In this document: positions 17,930 through 25,996 of the stretch, one piece after another | Position numbering within the stretch: the stretch's first letter is position 1 | How the letters are laid out: the number at the start of each line of letters is the position of its first letter | Source of the DNA: Rathayibacter sp. Leaf185 | GTDB taxonomy: Bacteria; Actinomycetota; Actinomycetes; Actinomycetales; Microbacteriaceae | Assembly: GCF_001423885.1 (NCBI RefSeq) | Contig: NZ_LMPP01000001.1 | Coordinates: 659,543 to 723,542, forward strand | DNA length: 64,000 bases | Direction: 5' to 3' | Notes under the pieces: generated by a model | What the model was told of the DNA's origin: nothing | What the model saw: only the letters and a program-made list of their open reading frames with translations | Databases searched by the model: none | Position numbers and translations under genes: made by a program

Positions 17930-18042
17930 AGATCGGCACCGCGCCGCGCTCCCGGCGAAATCTGCGCCCGGTGGAATGGCCTCCAGAGCAGCGGCACCGG
18001 CACCGCCGCACGCACGCGCCACTTCCGAAGGAGCCCGATCCC

Positions 18043-19356
18043 ATGGTCACCCCTTTCCATCTCGCCTGGTTCACCCCGTTCAAGACCCCCGCCTGGAAGA
18101 GTCCGTGGGCCGCCGACACCCCGACGACCTGGCTGAACGGCGACTACTACATCGACATGGCGCGCCAGCTCGAGCGGGCCGGCTTCGACTTCATGATGTT
18201 CGAGGACTCGACGCTCGTCTCCGACACCTACGGCGGCACGACCGAGAACGACCTCAAGCACGGTCTGCACTCGCCCAAGGGCGACCCGGTTCCACTGCTG
18301 CCGGTGCTCGCGCAGCACACCTCCAAGATGGGCTTCATCGCGACGATGTCGACCAGCTTCTACCCGCCGTTCATCCTCGCCCGCACCATGGCGACCATGG
18401 ACCACCTCACCCGCGGGCGGGTCGGCTGGAACATCGTCACCTCCTCCGAGGACCTCGCCGGCCAGAACTACGGCCTCGACCACCTGCTGCCCCACGACGA
18501 GCGCTACGCGATGGCCGAGGAGTACGTCACCGTCGTCAAGGCGCTCTGGGACTCGTGGGAGCCGGGCGCGATCGTCGCCGACCGCGAGACCGGCGTGCTC
18601 GCCGATCACACGAAGGTGCACCCCATCCACCACGAGGGGAAGTACTTCAAGGTCCGCGGGCCGCTCAACCTGCCCGCCGGCCCGCAGGGGCACCCCGTGC
18701 TCTGCCAGGCGGGCGGCTCCCCCGCCGGCCGCGACTTCGCCGCGAAGCACTCGAACGTGCTGCTCTCGCAGCCCAGCGGAGTGGAGGGGATGAAGGAGTA
18801 CCGCGACGACATCCGCGCCCGCGCCGCCGCCCACGGCCGGAACCCCGACGACGTGAAGGTGATGTACATCATCCAGCCGGTCCTCGGCGAGACGCAGGCC
18901 GACGCGGAGGAGCTCGCGCGCCGCCGCTACGAGCTCAGCCAGGATCAGATCGAGACGGTCCTCGGCATCATGTCGATCACGACCGAGGTCGACTTCAAGC
19001 AGTTCGACCTCGATCAGCCGCTGCCCGACGACGTCACGACCAACGGGCACCAGTCGGGGCTCGCGTCGTTCAAGAAGCGCGCCGCGGGAAAGACGATCCG
19101 CGAGGCGCTGATGGGCCAGTCGTCCGAGTCGGTGAAGCTCGTCGGCACGCCCGACTCCGTCGCCGAGCAGATGGAGGAGGTCGTGGACTTCGTCGGAGGC
19201 GACGGCTTCCTCGTCCGCGGAGAGCCGGTGCGCACGCACTCGCGCCGCTACATCGACGAGATCGCGAGCGGCCTCGCGCCGGCGCTGCGCCGGCGCGGCC
19301 TGATCCGCTCCTCCTACGACGAGCCCACCTTCAAGGCGAACCTGGCGGCGTTCTGA
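18043..19356 (+). CDS. FMN-dependent monooxygenase, NtaA/SnaA/DszA type (luciferase-like)
   Basis: 437 aa, ATG at 18043 after GAAGGAGCCCGATCCC. TIM-barrel luciferase-like fold of the nitrilotriacetate-monooxygenase subgroup: ARQLERAGFDFMMFEDS, TLVSDTYGGTTE, GRVGWNIVTSS, the insertion PLNLPAGPQGHPVLCQAGGSPAGRDFAA and a C-terminal VAEQMEEVVDFVGGDGFLV. Such enzymes use FMNH2 from a separate reductase and O2 to cleave C-N or C-S bonds; the riboflavin lyase RcaE is a relative. It is the first gene of a four-gene operon and probably works with the flavin reductase at 15034 or 24114. Confidence 0.85.
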   Translation: MVTPFHLAWFTPFKTPAWKSPWAADTPTTWLNGDYYIDMARQLERAGFDFMMFEDSTLVSDTYGGTTENDLKHGLHSPKGDPVPLLPVLAQHTSKMGFIATMSTSFYPPFILARTMATMDHLTRGRVGWNIVTSSEDLAGQNYGLDHLLPHDERYAMAEEYVTVVKALWDSWEPGAIVADRETGVLADHTKVHPIHHEGKYFKVRGPLNLPAGPQGHPVLCQAGGSPAGRDFAAKHSNVLLSQPSGVEGMKEYRDDIRARAAAHGRNPDDVKVMYIIQPVLGETQADAEELARRRYELSQDQIETVLGIMSITTEVDFKQFDLDQPLPDDVTTNGHQSGLASFKKRAAGKTIREALMGQSSESVKLVGTPDSVAEQMEEVVDFVGGDGFLVRGEPVRTHSRRYIDEIASGLAPALRRRGLIRSSYDEPTFKANLAAF

Positions 19357-20672
19357 TGGCCGGCGTCGCTCCGTTCCACCTCGGCTGGTTCCTCAACGGC
19401 ACCTCGGTGCCCGCGTGGGGCCAGGAGTTCTCGGGGGCGATCGGCACGCAGTGGCAGCAGGCCGAGATCTTCGTCGACCTCGCGCGGGCGATGGAGCGGG
19501 CGCGTTTCGACTACGTGCTGATCGAGGACAACACCTTCGTCGGCGACCGCTACGGCGACTCGATGGAGCTCTACCTCAAGCACGCGTTCCAGACCCCGCG
19601 CCAGGATCCGATGGTCACCGCGACCCTCCTCGCGCAGGCGACCGAGCGGCTCGGCATCATCGCGACGGCGGGCACCTTCGCCTACCACCCGTACATGCTG
19701 GCGCGGCTCACCGCGTCGATCGACCAGATCTCGAAGGGGCGGATGGGCGTGAACGTCGTCACCGGCACCTCCGACCGCGCCCTGCAGAACTACGGCTTCG
19801 ACGGCATGGACGAGCACGACTCGCGCTACGAGGTGGCCGAGGACTTCCTGAAGGCGGCGATCGCCCTCTGGGACACCTGGGAGCCCGACGCCGTGGTCGC
19901 CGACCACGACACCGGCTACTGGGCCGACCACACGAAGGTGCGGCGCGCCGACTACCGCGGCAGTCATTACTCCACCCGCGGGCCGCTCAACACCGGCCCG
20001 CTGCCGCAGGGCCGCCCGGTGATCTCGCAGGCCGGAGGCTCGCCCCGCGGCATCGCGTTCGCCGCGCAGTACGCCGACACCATCGTCGCCATCCATGCGA
20101 CGGCCGAGGGGATGAAGGCCTACCGCGACAAGGTCCGCGCGGCGGCGGTCTCGTTCGGGCGCGACCCCGACGACATCAAGGTGCTCTTCGGAGTCGGTCC
20201 CGTCGTCGGCTCGACGCAGGCCGAGGCCGAGGAGCGCGTGCGCCTGCGCCGCGACGACATCGCCGAGAACATCGAGGTGCACCTCGCCGCGATGGCCAAG
20301 TCGACCGACATCGACTTCGCGCAGGTCCCGCTCGACGTGCCCCTCGGCTCGCTCGATCTGCGCACCAACGGCACGCAGCAGCTCACCGACTTCGTCACCC
20401 GCAACGCCACCAGGACGCTCCGGGAGGCAGTGGTCTCGCGCGGAGTCGGCAACGGCCCGGTCATCGCGGGCACCCCCGAGTCGGTGGCCGATCAGCTCGA
20501 GGAGATGATGCGGATCGCCGGCGGTGACGGGTTCCTGATCTCGACCAGCGGCGTCACCCGCCGCTTCATCGCCGAGATCTGCGACGGACTGGTGCCCGAG
20601 CTGCAGCGCCGCGGACTCACGCGGCGCGAGTACTCGTTCGACCAGCTGCGCGACAACCTGCTCGAGTTCTGA
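19356..20672 (+). CDS. second FMN-dependent monooxygenase, NtaA/SnaA/DszA type
   Basis: 438 aa, ATG sharing the last base of the previous stop (TGATG). Same fold as its neighbour: AMERARFDYVLIEDNTFVGDRYGDS, GRMGVNVVTGTSDRALQNYGF, STRGPLNTGPLPQGRPVISQAGGSPRGIAFAA. The two proteins clearly share ancestry but are well diverged, so they are likely to act on different substrates or successive steps rather than being redundant. It depends on reduced FMN from a partner reductase. Confidence 0.85.
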   Translation: MAGVAPFHLGWFLNGTSVPAWGQEFSGAIGTQWQQAEIFVDLARAMERARFDYVLIEDNTFVGDRYGDSMELYLKHAFQTPRQDPMVTATLLAQATERLGIIATAGTFAYHPYMLARLTASIDQISKGRMGVNVVTGTSDRALQNYGFDGMDEHDSRYEVAEDFLKAAIALWDTWEPDAVVADHDTGYWADHTKVRRADYRGSHYSTRGPLNTGPLPQGRPVISQAGGSPRGIAFAAQYADTIVAIHATAEGMKAYRDKVRAAAVSFGRDPDDIKVLFGVGPVVGSTQAEAEERVRLRRDDIAENIEVHLAAMAKSTDIDFAQVPLDVPLGSLDLRTNGTQQLTDFVTRNATRTLREAVVSRGVGNGPVIAGTPESVADQLEEMMRIAGGDGFLISTSGVTRRFIAEICDGLVPELQRRGLTRREYSFDQLRDNLLEF

Positions 20673-20700
20673 GCCATCGATCGTTCTGGAGAGAGTCACC

Positions 20701-21528
20701 ATGCGCGGATACGTCGACACCGACTGGGGTCAGCTGCACTACCGGAGGAGCGGCCCGGGCGGCTCGGGCGGCCCCGGCGGCTCCGGCGGCCCGGCGCTCG
20801 TGCTGCTGCACGAGTCGCCCCGCACCTCGGCCGTCTACGAGCCGGTGCTGGAGGCGCTCGGCGCGCACACGACGACGATCGCCTTCGACACCCCCGGCTT
20901 CGGCCAGAGCGACTCGGCGCCGGCCGACCAGCCGCTCGCCGAGTACGCGCGGATCCTCGTGCAGGCGCTCGACGCGCTCGGGGTCGACGAGTTCGTGCCG
21001 GTCGGGATGAAGACCGGAAGCTCGCTGGCGACGGCGATCGCCGTCTCGCTCGTGGGGACCGGTCGCGTGCAGCGCGCCGTGCTCTACGCCCTCGAGCAGC
21101 CCGACGAGGAGTCGACCGAGTACTGGGCCGCGAACTGGGCGCCGGAGCTGCCGGTCACCGCCGACGGCGCCGTGCTGCAGTACCTGTGGCAGAAGAACAT
21201 CGGCCTCTACGGCACCGACGATCCGCGCGCGCTGCTCGGCTGCGTGGCCGACACCCTCGGCAATCTCGAGCGCTACAACTCGATCTACCCTGCAGTGTTC
21301 CGCGGCCGGGCGACGACCTGGTCCGACAACCTCGCGCTGGTCGAGGCCGGGGTCGAGCTGACCGTGCTGCGCCCGCCGTGGGCGCGGATGACCCTCGACA
21401 TCCCGATCGAGTTCACCGACATGCCCGGCACCCGCGTCGTCGAGATGCCGGTGAGCGGCCAGTTCCCGGCCAGGGCTCCCCGCGAGTTCACCGCGGCCGT
21501 CCTCGCCGGCGCCGGCCTGGGGTCGTGA
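20701..21528 (+). CDS. alpha/beta-hydrolase-fold protein lacking the expected catalytic Ser and His
   Basis: 275 aa, ATG 28 nt after the monooxygenase, with GGAGAG upstream. Strand-loop features of the fold are clear (ALVLLHESPRTSAVYEPVL, FDTPGFGQSDSAP, LDALGVDEFVPVGMKTGSSLA). At the nucleophile elbow, however, the usual G-x-S-x-G reads G-M-K-T-G (Lys104), and at the C-terminal His position the sequence is SGQF (Gln254). HG in the oxyanion loop is HE. A Gly/Pro/Ser repeat (residues 18-31) interrupts the first strands. It is therefore either a non-hydrolytic member or uses other residues. The operon context links it to the two monooxygenases and an MFS transporter. Confidence 0.72.
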   Translation: MRGYVDTDWGQLHYRRSGPGGSGGPGGSGGPALVLLHESPRTSAVYEPVLEALGAHTTTIAFDTPGFGQSDSAPADQPLAEYARILVQALDALGVDEFVPVGMKTGSSLATAIAVSLVGTGRVQRAVLYALEQPDEESTEYWAANWAPELPVTADGAVLQYLWQKNIGLYGTDDPRALLGCVADTLGNLERYNSIYPAVFRGRATTWSDNLALVEAGVELTVLRPPWARMTLDIPIEFTDMPGTRVVEMPVSGQFPARAPREFTAAVLAGAGLGS

Positions 21529-22946
21529 CGGCGGGCGTCGCCGCACCCGCATTGGCGCGCGAGGTGCGCGCGCCGCTCTCGGGCCTGATGATCGCCCAGT
21601 TCGTCGCCGGCCTCTCGGCGACGATCGTCGCGACCAGCATCCCCACCGTGATGCGCTCGCTCGAGGGCGCCGCGGGCCTGTCGACCTGGCTGGTGGCCGC
21701 CACGATCCTCGGCAACACGGCGACGACTCCGCTGTGGGGCCGCCTCGCCGACCTGGTCGCGCCGAAGCGGATCCTGCAGGCCGCGATCGCCGTGTTCGTC
21801 GCCGGCTCGGTGCTCGCCGCGCTCGCTCCCTCGACCGCGGTGCTGCTGACCGCCCGCGCGGTGCAGGGCATCGGTCTCGGAGGGACCGCCGCGGTGTCGA
21901 TGGCCGCCGTCGCTCTGCTCGTCCCGCTGCGCGAGCGCGGCCGGGTCAACGGAGCGCTGCAGGCCCTGCAGACCTCGGCGACGATCCTCGGCCCCCTCGT
22001 CGGCGGCCTGGTGGTGCAGTCGCTCGGCTGGCGCTGGTGCTTCGTGGTGGCCCTGCCGCTCGCCCTCGCGTCGTTCGCCGTGCTGACCGCGACGCTGCAC
22101 GTGCGCCTCCCGGTCAAGGCGCGCGGCGGGCGGACCGACTACGCGGGCGCGCTGCTGATCGCGACCGGCGTGCCGTCCCTCCTGATCGCGCTGACTCTGC
22201 TCGGGGAGGGCTCGATCGGCGTCGCGCTGATCGGCTTCGGCGCGTTCGGTGCGCTCGCCCTGATCGCCCTCGTGATCGTCGAGCTACGGGTGGCCGCGCC
22301 GATCATCCCGCTGCGACTGCTCGGCGGCAGGGTGACGCTGGTGTGCGCCGCCGCCGCCCTGCTCCTCGGATCGACGCTGTTCGGAGGCTCGGTGTTCGTC
22401 ACGCAGTACCTGCAGATCGGACTCGGCATCGATCCGGCGCCGGCGGGACTCCTGCTGGCGCCGCTCGCAGTCGGCGCGGTCGCCGCCTCCTGGTTCGCGG
22501 GCCGCCGCATCACCCGGACCGGCCGGCTGAAGGGCGTGCTGCTGCTCGCGGCGTCGGCGATGCTCGTCGGCAATGCGCTGCTCGCCCTGGCGCCGCTCGC
22601 TCCCCTCCCCCTGGCGCTCGGAGGCGCGCTGCTGCTGGCCGCCGGCCTCGGCATGACCCTTCAGAACCTGGTGCTCGCCGCGCAGACCGTCGCTCCGCTC
22701 GGCCGCACGGGCTCGGTGAGCGCCGCGATCGTCTTCTTCTTCACCCTCGGAGGCACCGCCGGGCTGGTCGGCTACGGAGCGGCGCTCTCGGCGCGGCTCT
22801 CGGTGCTGACGCGGGCGGGCGCGACGGAGGCGGAGGCGTACGCGCTCGGGCTGCCGCTGGTGTTCGCGCTGTCGGCGGTCGCTGCGTGCGTGGCGCTGGC
22901 CGCGCTGATACTGCTGCCGCGGGTGCGGCTGCGAGGGACGGGCTGA
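21525..22946 (+). CDS. MFS transporter, DHA2 (14-TM drug:H+ antiporter-like) family
   Basis: 473 aa, GTG at 21525 overlapping the previous stop (GTGA). Hydrophobic throughout with about 13-14 TM segments; motif A-like WGRLADLVAPKR after TM2, RAVQGIGLGGTAAVSMA in the TM4 region and QTSATILGPLVGGLVVQSLGWRW (motif C region). Likely a proton-driven exporter for the monooxygenase substrate or product, although import cannot be excluded. Last gene of the 18043 operon; its stop is 4 nt from the convergent gene. Confidence 0.82.
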   Translation: MTAGVAAPALAREVRAPLSGLMIAQFVAGLSATIVATSIPTVMRSLEGAAGLSTWLVAATILGNTATTPLWGRLADLVAPKRILQAAIAVFVAGSVLAALAPSTAVLLTARAVQGIGLGGTAAVSMAAVALLVPLRERGRVNGALQALQTSATILGPLVGGLVVQSLGWRWCFVVALPLALASFAVLTATLHVRLPVKARGGRTDYAGALLIATGVPSLLIALTLLGEGSIGVALIGFGAFGALALIALVIVELRVAAPIIPLRLLGGRVTLVCAAAALLLGSTLFGGSVFVTQYLQIGLGIDPAPAGLLLAPLAVGAVAASWFAGRRITRTGRLKGVLLLAASAMLVGNALLALAPLAPLPLALGGALLLAAGLGMTLQNLVLAAQTVAPLGRTGSVSAAIVFFFTLGGTAGLVGYGAALSARLSVLTRAGATEAEAYALGLPLVFALSAVAACVALAALILLPRVRLRGTG

Positions 22947-22950
22947 CCGC

Positions 22951-24048
22951 TCACTCCCCCACGAGCTCGAAGACCGCGCGCTCGGTCGCGACGCCGTTGA
23001 TCTGCAGAGCGATCGCGTGCGGGCCGGCGTAGTAGCGGCGGGTGGTGATCGCCCGGAACGAGTGCGCGCGACGCACCTCCAGGGTCTCCCCGGGCCGGAC
23101 GGTCGCGGTCGTCAGCTTGAACGTCTTCGAGGTCTGGCCGCCGTTCGCCTTGCGGTGGAGGACGACGTAGTCGACGGCGAGGCGCAGGTCGTCGCCGCCG
23201 ACGTTGCGGATGCTCGCGCGGAACTCGATCGCCTCGCCCATCGCGACGACGGTGCGCTCGAGGTGCGGGCCGTCGACCTCGAGGGAGTCGCCCGCGGCGG
23301 GGAAGCCGAGCAGGGCGAGCGCCGCGGGATCGCCGCGCTTGACCAGGGTGCGCAGGGCGTGGCGCACGAGGCGCGAGGTGTGCTCGTCGGGGTCGGCGAG
23401 CCAGCGCGCGGCGGTGTCGGTGACGAGGGCGGGCGCATCGCGGCTGAGGTCGTTGAGGTGGTTCGCGACCGAGCGGCGGACGTACTCGGAGTCGTCGCGG
23501 TACAGGCCGTCGAGGATCGGCACGGTGACGCCGGGGCTCGCCGTCAGCTCGGGGACGCGGACCGACCACGGCAGGTACGGGCGCGTGCCCTCCGAGGCCA
23601 GGCGGCGCACGTGCTCGTCGCTCGAGGTCGTCCAGGTCGCCGCCATCGCGAGCGCGCGGTCGAGGTCGTGACGGAGGAGCGTGCGGATCGCGAACTCGGA
23701 GCTCAGGAGGCCGGTCAGCTCGGCCAGGAGGGCGAGCGCATCGTCGACGGCGGCCGTGTCGGGATCCTCCACCGCCCTGGTCGCCACCGCGGCGGTGACG
23801 GGCCAGATCATCCAGCCGCGGAACGTCTCCGAGCGTGCCGCCCGGACCACCCGCGCCAGCTCCGCGTAGTTCCCGGCGACATCCGCGAGCAGGGCGTCGC
23901 GGAGGAGGTCCGCCCGCTCGCGCAGCGCGAGTCCGGCGAGGCGCGCCCCGGCCGCATGGAGTTCCGGAGTGCCGGTGTGCACGAGTGCGATCGCCGCGGC
24001 GAGGTCATCGGCGGTACGCGAGTCGATCAGCTGATCGGCGAAGGGCAC
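22951..24048 (-). CDS. DNA alkylation repair protein (AlkD-like HEAT-repeat family)
   Basis: 365 aa; the GTG at 24048 is preceded by GAGAGGAGTCGAC on the coding strand, so the longer upstream frame is rejected. Helical HEAT-like repeats fill residues ~20-250 (LRERADLLRDALLADVAGNYAELARVV, SEYVRRSVANHLNDLSRDAPALV, TSRLVRHALRTLVKRGDPAALALLG). The C-terminal ~105 residues form a beta-rich domain (FRASIRNVGGDDLRLAVDY, RRYYAGPHAIALQINGV) common in this group. The family recognises alkylated bases. It looks unrelated to the neighbouring catabolic operons. Confidence 0.75.
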   Translation of the reverse strand: MPFADQLIDSRTADDLAAAIALVHTGTPELHAAGARLAGLALRERADLLRDALLADVAGNYAELARVVRAARSETFRGWMIWPVTAAVATRAVEDPDTAAVDDALALLAELTGLLSSEFAIRTLLRHDLDRALAMAATWTTSSDEHVRRLASEGTRPYLPWSVRVPELTASPGVTVPILDGLYRDDSEYVRRSVANHLNDLSRDAPALVTDTAARWLADPDEHTSRLVRHALRTLVKRGDPAALALLGFPAAGDSLEVDGPHLERTVVAMGEAIEFRASIRNVGGDDLRLAVDYVVLHRKANGGQTSKTFKLTTATVRPGETLEVRRAHSFRAITTRRYYAGPHAIALQINGVATERAVFELVGE

Positions 24049-24113
24049 GTCGACTCCTCTCGGTGACCGGAGTGCGCGGATCGCGCGCCCCTCCACCGAG
24101 TCTGGACGAGAAG

Positions 24114-24617
24114 TCAGGCCACCGAGCGCAGGTGGCGGAAGGCCGAGCCGTGGAAGACCAGCGGCTCGATCGTCGCGTCGTTGTGCAGGGCGGTGACCTG
24201 GAGCAGCACGACGTGGTGGTCGCCGGCCGGGATCTCCTGGAAGATCGAGCACTCGAGCCACAGCGGCGAGCCGTGCACGAACACCGCGCCCGCCTCGCTC
24301 CGCTCGATCTCGAGGCCCTCGAAGCGGCCCGCCTTGTTGCGGGAGGCGAGCTGCCGGGCCGCGCCGTCGTGACCGGCGCCCATCACCGAGACGCCGATCC
24401 GGCCGGCCGAGCGCAGCACGGGCCAGGTGGTCGACGAGTTCTGGATGGCGAACATCACCAGCGGCGGATCCATCGAGACGCCGACCGAGAAGGAGGAGGC
24501 GACCATCCCCTCGAGCCGCCCGTCGACCTCTGCGGCGAAGGCCGCGACTCCTGACGGGAAGTGCGAGAAGGCCTGGCGGAGGAGCTGCGGATCGGGCGAG
24601 TAGGTCTCGAGACTCAT
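24114..24617 (-). CDS. flavin reductase family protein (HpaC-like)
   Basis: 167 aa; the ATG at 24617 follows AAAGGACTCC on the coding strand. Single flavin-reductase domain: FSHFPSGVAAFAAEV, MVASSFSVGVSMDPPLVMFAIQNSSTTWPVL, GSPLWLECSIFQEIPAGDHHVVLLQV. It should reduce FMN or FAD with NAD(P)H for a two-component monooxygenase. It is transcribed divergently from the third transporter operon across a 461-nt region with reverse-strand GCGCAATC motifs, suggesting control shared with the flanking operons. Confidence 0.85.
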   Translation of the reverse strand: MSLETYSPDPQLLRQAFSHFPSGVAAFAAEVDGRLEGMVASSFSVGVSMDPPLVMFAIQNSSTTWPVLRSAGRIGVSVMGAGHDGAARQLASRNKAGRFEGLEIERSEAGAVFVHGSPLWLECSIFQEIPAGDHHVVLLQVTALHNDATIEPLVFHGSAFRHLRSVA

Positions 24618-24673
24618 GGCGCAGGAGTCCTTTCGGTCGGGGAGCACGGCGGGGTCGGGCACGATCCTGACAG

Positions 24674-24697
24674 CCGGATGTTGAATCCGGATTGCGC
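24674..24697 (-). promoter_or_regulatory. Palindrome CCGGAT-N5-ATCCGG joined to a reverse GCGCAATC motif
   Basis: The right arm of the palindrome (24685-24690) runs directly into GATTGCGC (24690-24697), the reverse complement of the recurrent motif. It lies about 60-80 nt upstream of the flavin reductase start on the minus strand, where a regulator could act. Confidence 0.4.
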
Positions 24698-24859
24698 CGG
24701 TGGACACAGTTCCCGAGGTCGGGCGGAGGGGCGCTCGCGCCGCCGGTGAGGGGCTCGGATCCGCGTCAGCGCGGGGAATCCGAGACGATTGCGCCTCCTG
24801 CGACACTTCCACCGACGACACCGCCCTCCTATTCCGCCGCCTCCTGACGCCGGTCGGTC

Positions 24860-24918
24860 TCGAGACGCCCCTGCGGGGCTGCTCGACCAGCAGGGGTGCG
24901 CGCGGGCGCGGCATGCTC
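24860..24918. repeat. REP-like intergenic element, copy 2
   Basis: TCGAGACGCCCC-TGC-GGGGCTGCTCGACC, then GGCATGCTC at 24910-24918. It shares the hairpin core (CGCCCCTGCGGGGCT) and the GGCATGCTC end with the copy at 17725-17786, with variable sequence between. Confidence 0.6.
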
Positions 24919-24969
24919 AGCGCAGTGGCGGACAGCGCTCCGATGGGCGCCAGGACGGCGATCGCGGGT

Positions 24970-24999
24970 GCGCAATCCAAGCTTCACGCCGCCGCAATC
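24970..24999 (+). promoter_or_regulatory. Tandem CGCAATC motifs 22 bp apart upstream of the third transporter operon
   Basis: GCGCAATC (24970-24977) and CCGCAATC (24992-24999) lie on the same face of the helix, about two turns apart, just upstream of a candidate -10 box TACGCT (25021-25026). The arrangement suits binding of a dimeric or cooperative regulator. Confidence 0.4.
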
Positions 25000-25078
25000 A
25001 GCCGGAGTCACCACGGCTCCTACGCTCCTGACTCATCGACCGGGCACCCGTTCCGGCCGACGAGAGGAGGTGACGGCC

Positions 25079-25996
25079 GTGCTGCGATTCCTCGGCTGGC
25101 GCGCCGTGAGGGCGATCCTGACCCTGCTCGCCGTGCTCACCTTCGCGTTCGTGCTCGCCCGGATGACCGGCGACCCGGTGCGCCTGATGCTGCCCGACCA
25201 GGCGACCGCGCAGGACGTCGCCGATGTGCGCGCGGCGCTCGGACTCGACCGGCCGCTGATCGTGCAGTACGGCGCGTTCCTCGCCGACATCCTCCGCGGC
25301 GACCTCGGCGACTCGATCCGGCAGGGCCAGCCCGCCCTCGCGCTGGTGCTCGACCGGCTGCCCGCCACGCTCGAGCTCGCGATCACCTCGTTCGTCATCG
25401 GGTTCGTCCTGGCCACGACCCTCGCTGTCCTCGCCGAGGTGACCGGCGACCGCCGCCTCCGCGCCGTGATGCTCTGGGCCGCGACGCTGCGGCAGGCGGT
25501 CCCGCCGTACCTCTTCGGGATCCTGATGATCCTGGTCTTCTCGGTGGGCCTGGGCCTCCTCCCCGCGCTCGGCCGCACCTCCTACGCGAGCTACGTGATC
25601 CCCGTGATCACCATCGCGACGTTCGAGGTGGCGCTCTACCTCCGACTCTTCAACGCCTCCTTCGACGAGACCCGCTCGCTCGACTTCGTGCGCACCGCCC
25701 GCGCCAAGGGCGTCTCGAACGGGCGGATCGTGATCCGCCACCTGCTGCCGAACGCGCTCCTGCCGATCATCACGGTCGCGGGCATCAACCTCGGCGTCCT
25801 CGTCGGCGGCCTGGTGGTGCTCGAGACGGTCTTCAACTGGCCCGGCCTCGGGCGGCTCATCGTGCAGGGCGTCACCCAGCGCGACTACCCGATCGTGCAG
25901 GCCGGAGTCGTCGTCATCGCCCTGCTCTTCATCGTGATCAACCTGGTCGTCGACCTGCTCTACGCGGTCCTCGACCCGAGAGTGAGGCTGTCGTGA
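25079..25996 (+). CDS. Opp/Dpp-type ABC transporter permease (DppB-like), third system
   Basis: 305 aa from the GTG at 25079, which lies 8 nt after AGAGGAGG; a GTG at 25070 overlaps that site and is less likely. Landmarks match the permease at 9792: LTFAFVLARMTGDPVRL, DLGDSIRQGQPALALVLDRLPATLELA, DFVRTARAKGVSNGRIVIRHLLPNALLPIITV and a C-terminus LLYAVLDPRVRLS. It opens a five-gene operon containing a complete importer and an isochorismatase-like hydrolase. Confidence 0.87.
   Translation: MLRFLGWRAVRAILTLLAVLTFAFVLARMTGDPVRLMLPDQATAQDVADVRAALGLDRPLIVQYGAFLADILRGDLGDSIRQGQPALALVLDRLPATLELAITSFVIGFVLATTLAVLAEVTGDRRLRAVMLWAATLRQAVPPYLFGILMILVFSVGLGLLPALGRTSYASYVIPVITIATFEVALYLRLFNASFDETRSLDFVRTARAKGVSNGRIVIRHLLPNALLPIITVAGINLGVLVGGLVVLETVFNWPGLGRLIVQGVTQRDYPIVQAGVVVIALLFIVINLVVDLLYAVLDPRVRLS

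Larger units (their letters stand above)
17722..18042. other. 321-nt intergenic region before the monooxygenase operon
   Basis: No convincing gene. It contains the REP-like element (17725-17786), then a GCGCAATC motif (17922-17929), and ends with the ribosome-binding site GAAGGAG for the monooxygenase gene. The motif lies about 115 nt before the start codon. I could not identify a clear -10/-35 pair. Confidence 0.5.
24618..25078. other. 461-nt divergent regulatory region
   Basis: No gene seen. It separates the minus-strand flavin reductase from the plus-strand transporter operon. It contains the palindrome CCGGAT-GTTGA-ATCCGG (24674-24690), GATTGCGC (reverse of GCGCAATC) at 24690-24697 and 24787-24794, a REP-like repeat (24860-24918), GCGCAATC at 24970-24977, CCGCAATC at 24992-24999 and a possible -10 box TACGCT (25021-25026). 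The unusual length and motif density suggest two opposed, co-regulated promoters. Confidence 0.5.

Noticed and set aside
20752-20795. CRISPR or minisatellite in the Gly/Pro/Ser-coding repeat
   Set aside because: It is a short in-frame coding repeat (residues 18-31 of the hydrolase-fold protein) without spacers.
24618-25078. A gene hidden in the 461-nt divergent region
   Set aside because: Open frames through this region only extend the neighbouring genes. They lack start signals and protein-like composition, and the repeat and motif content fits non-coding DNA.
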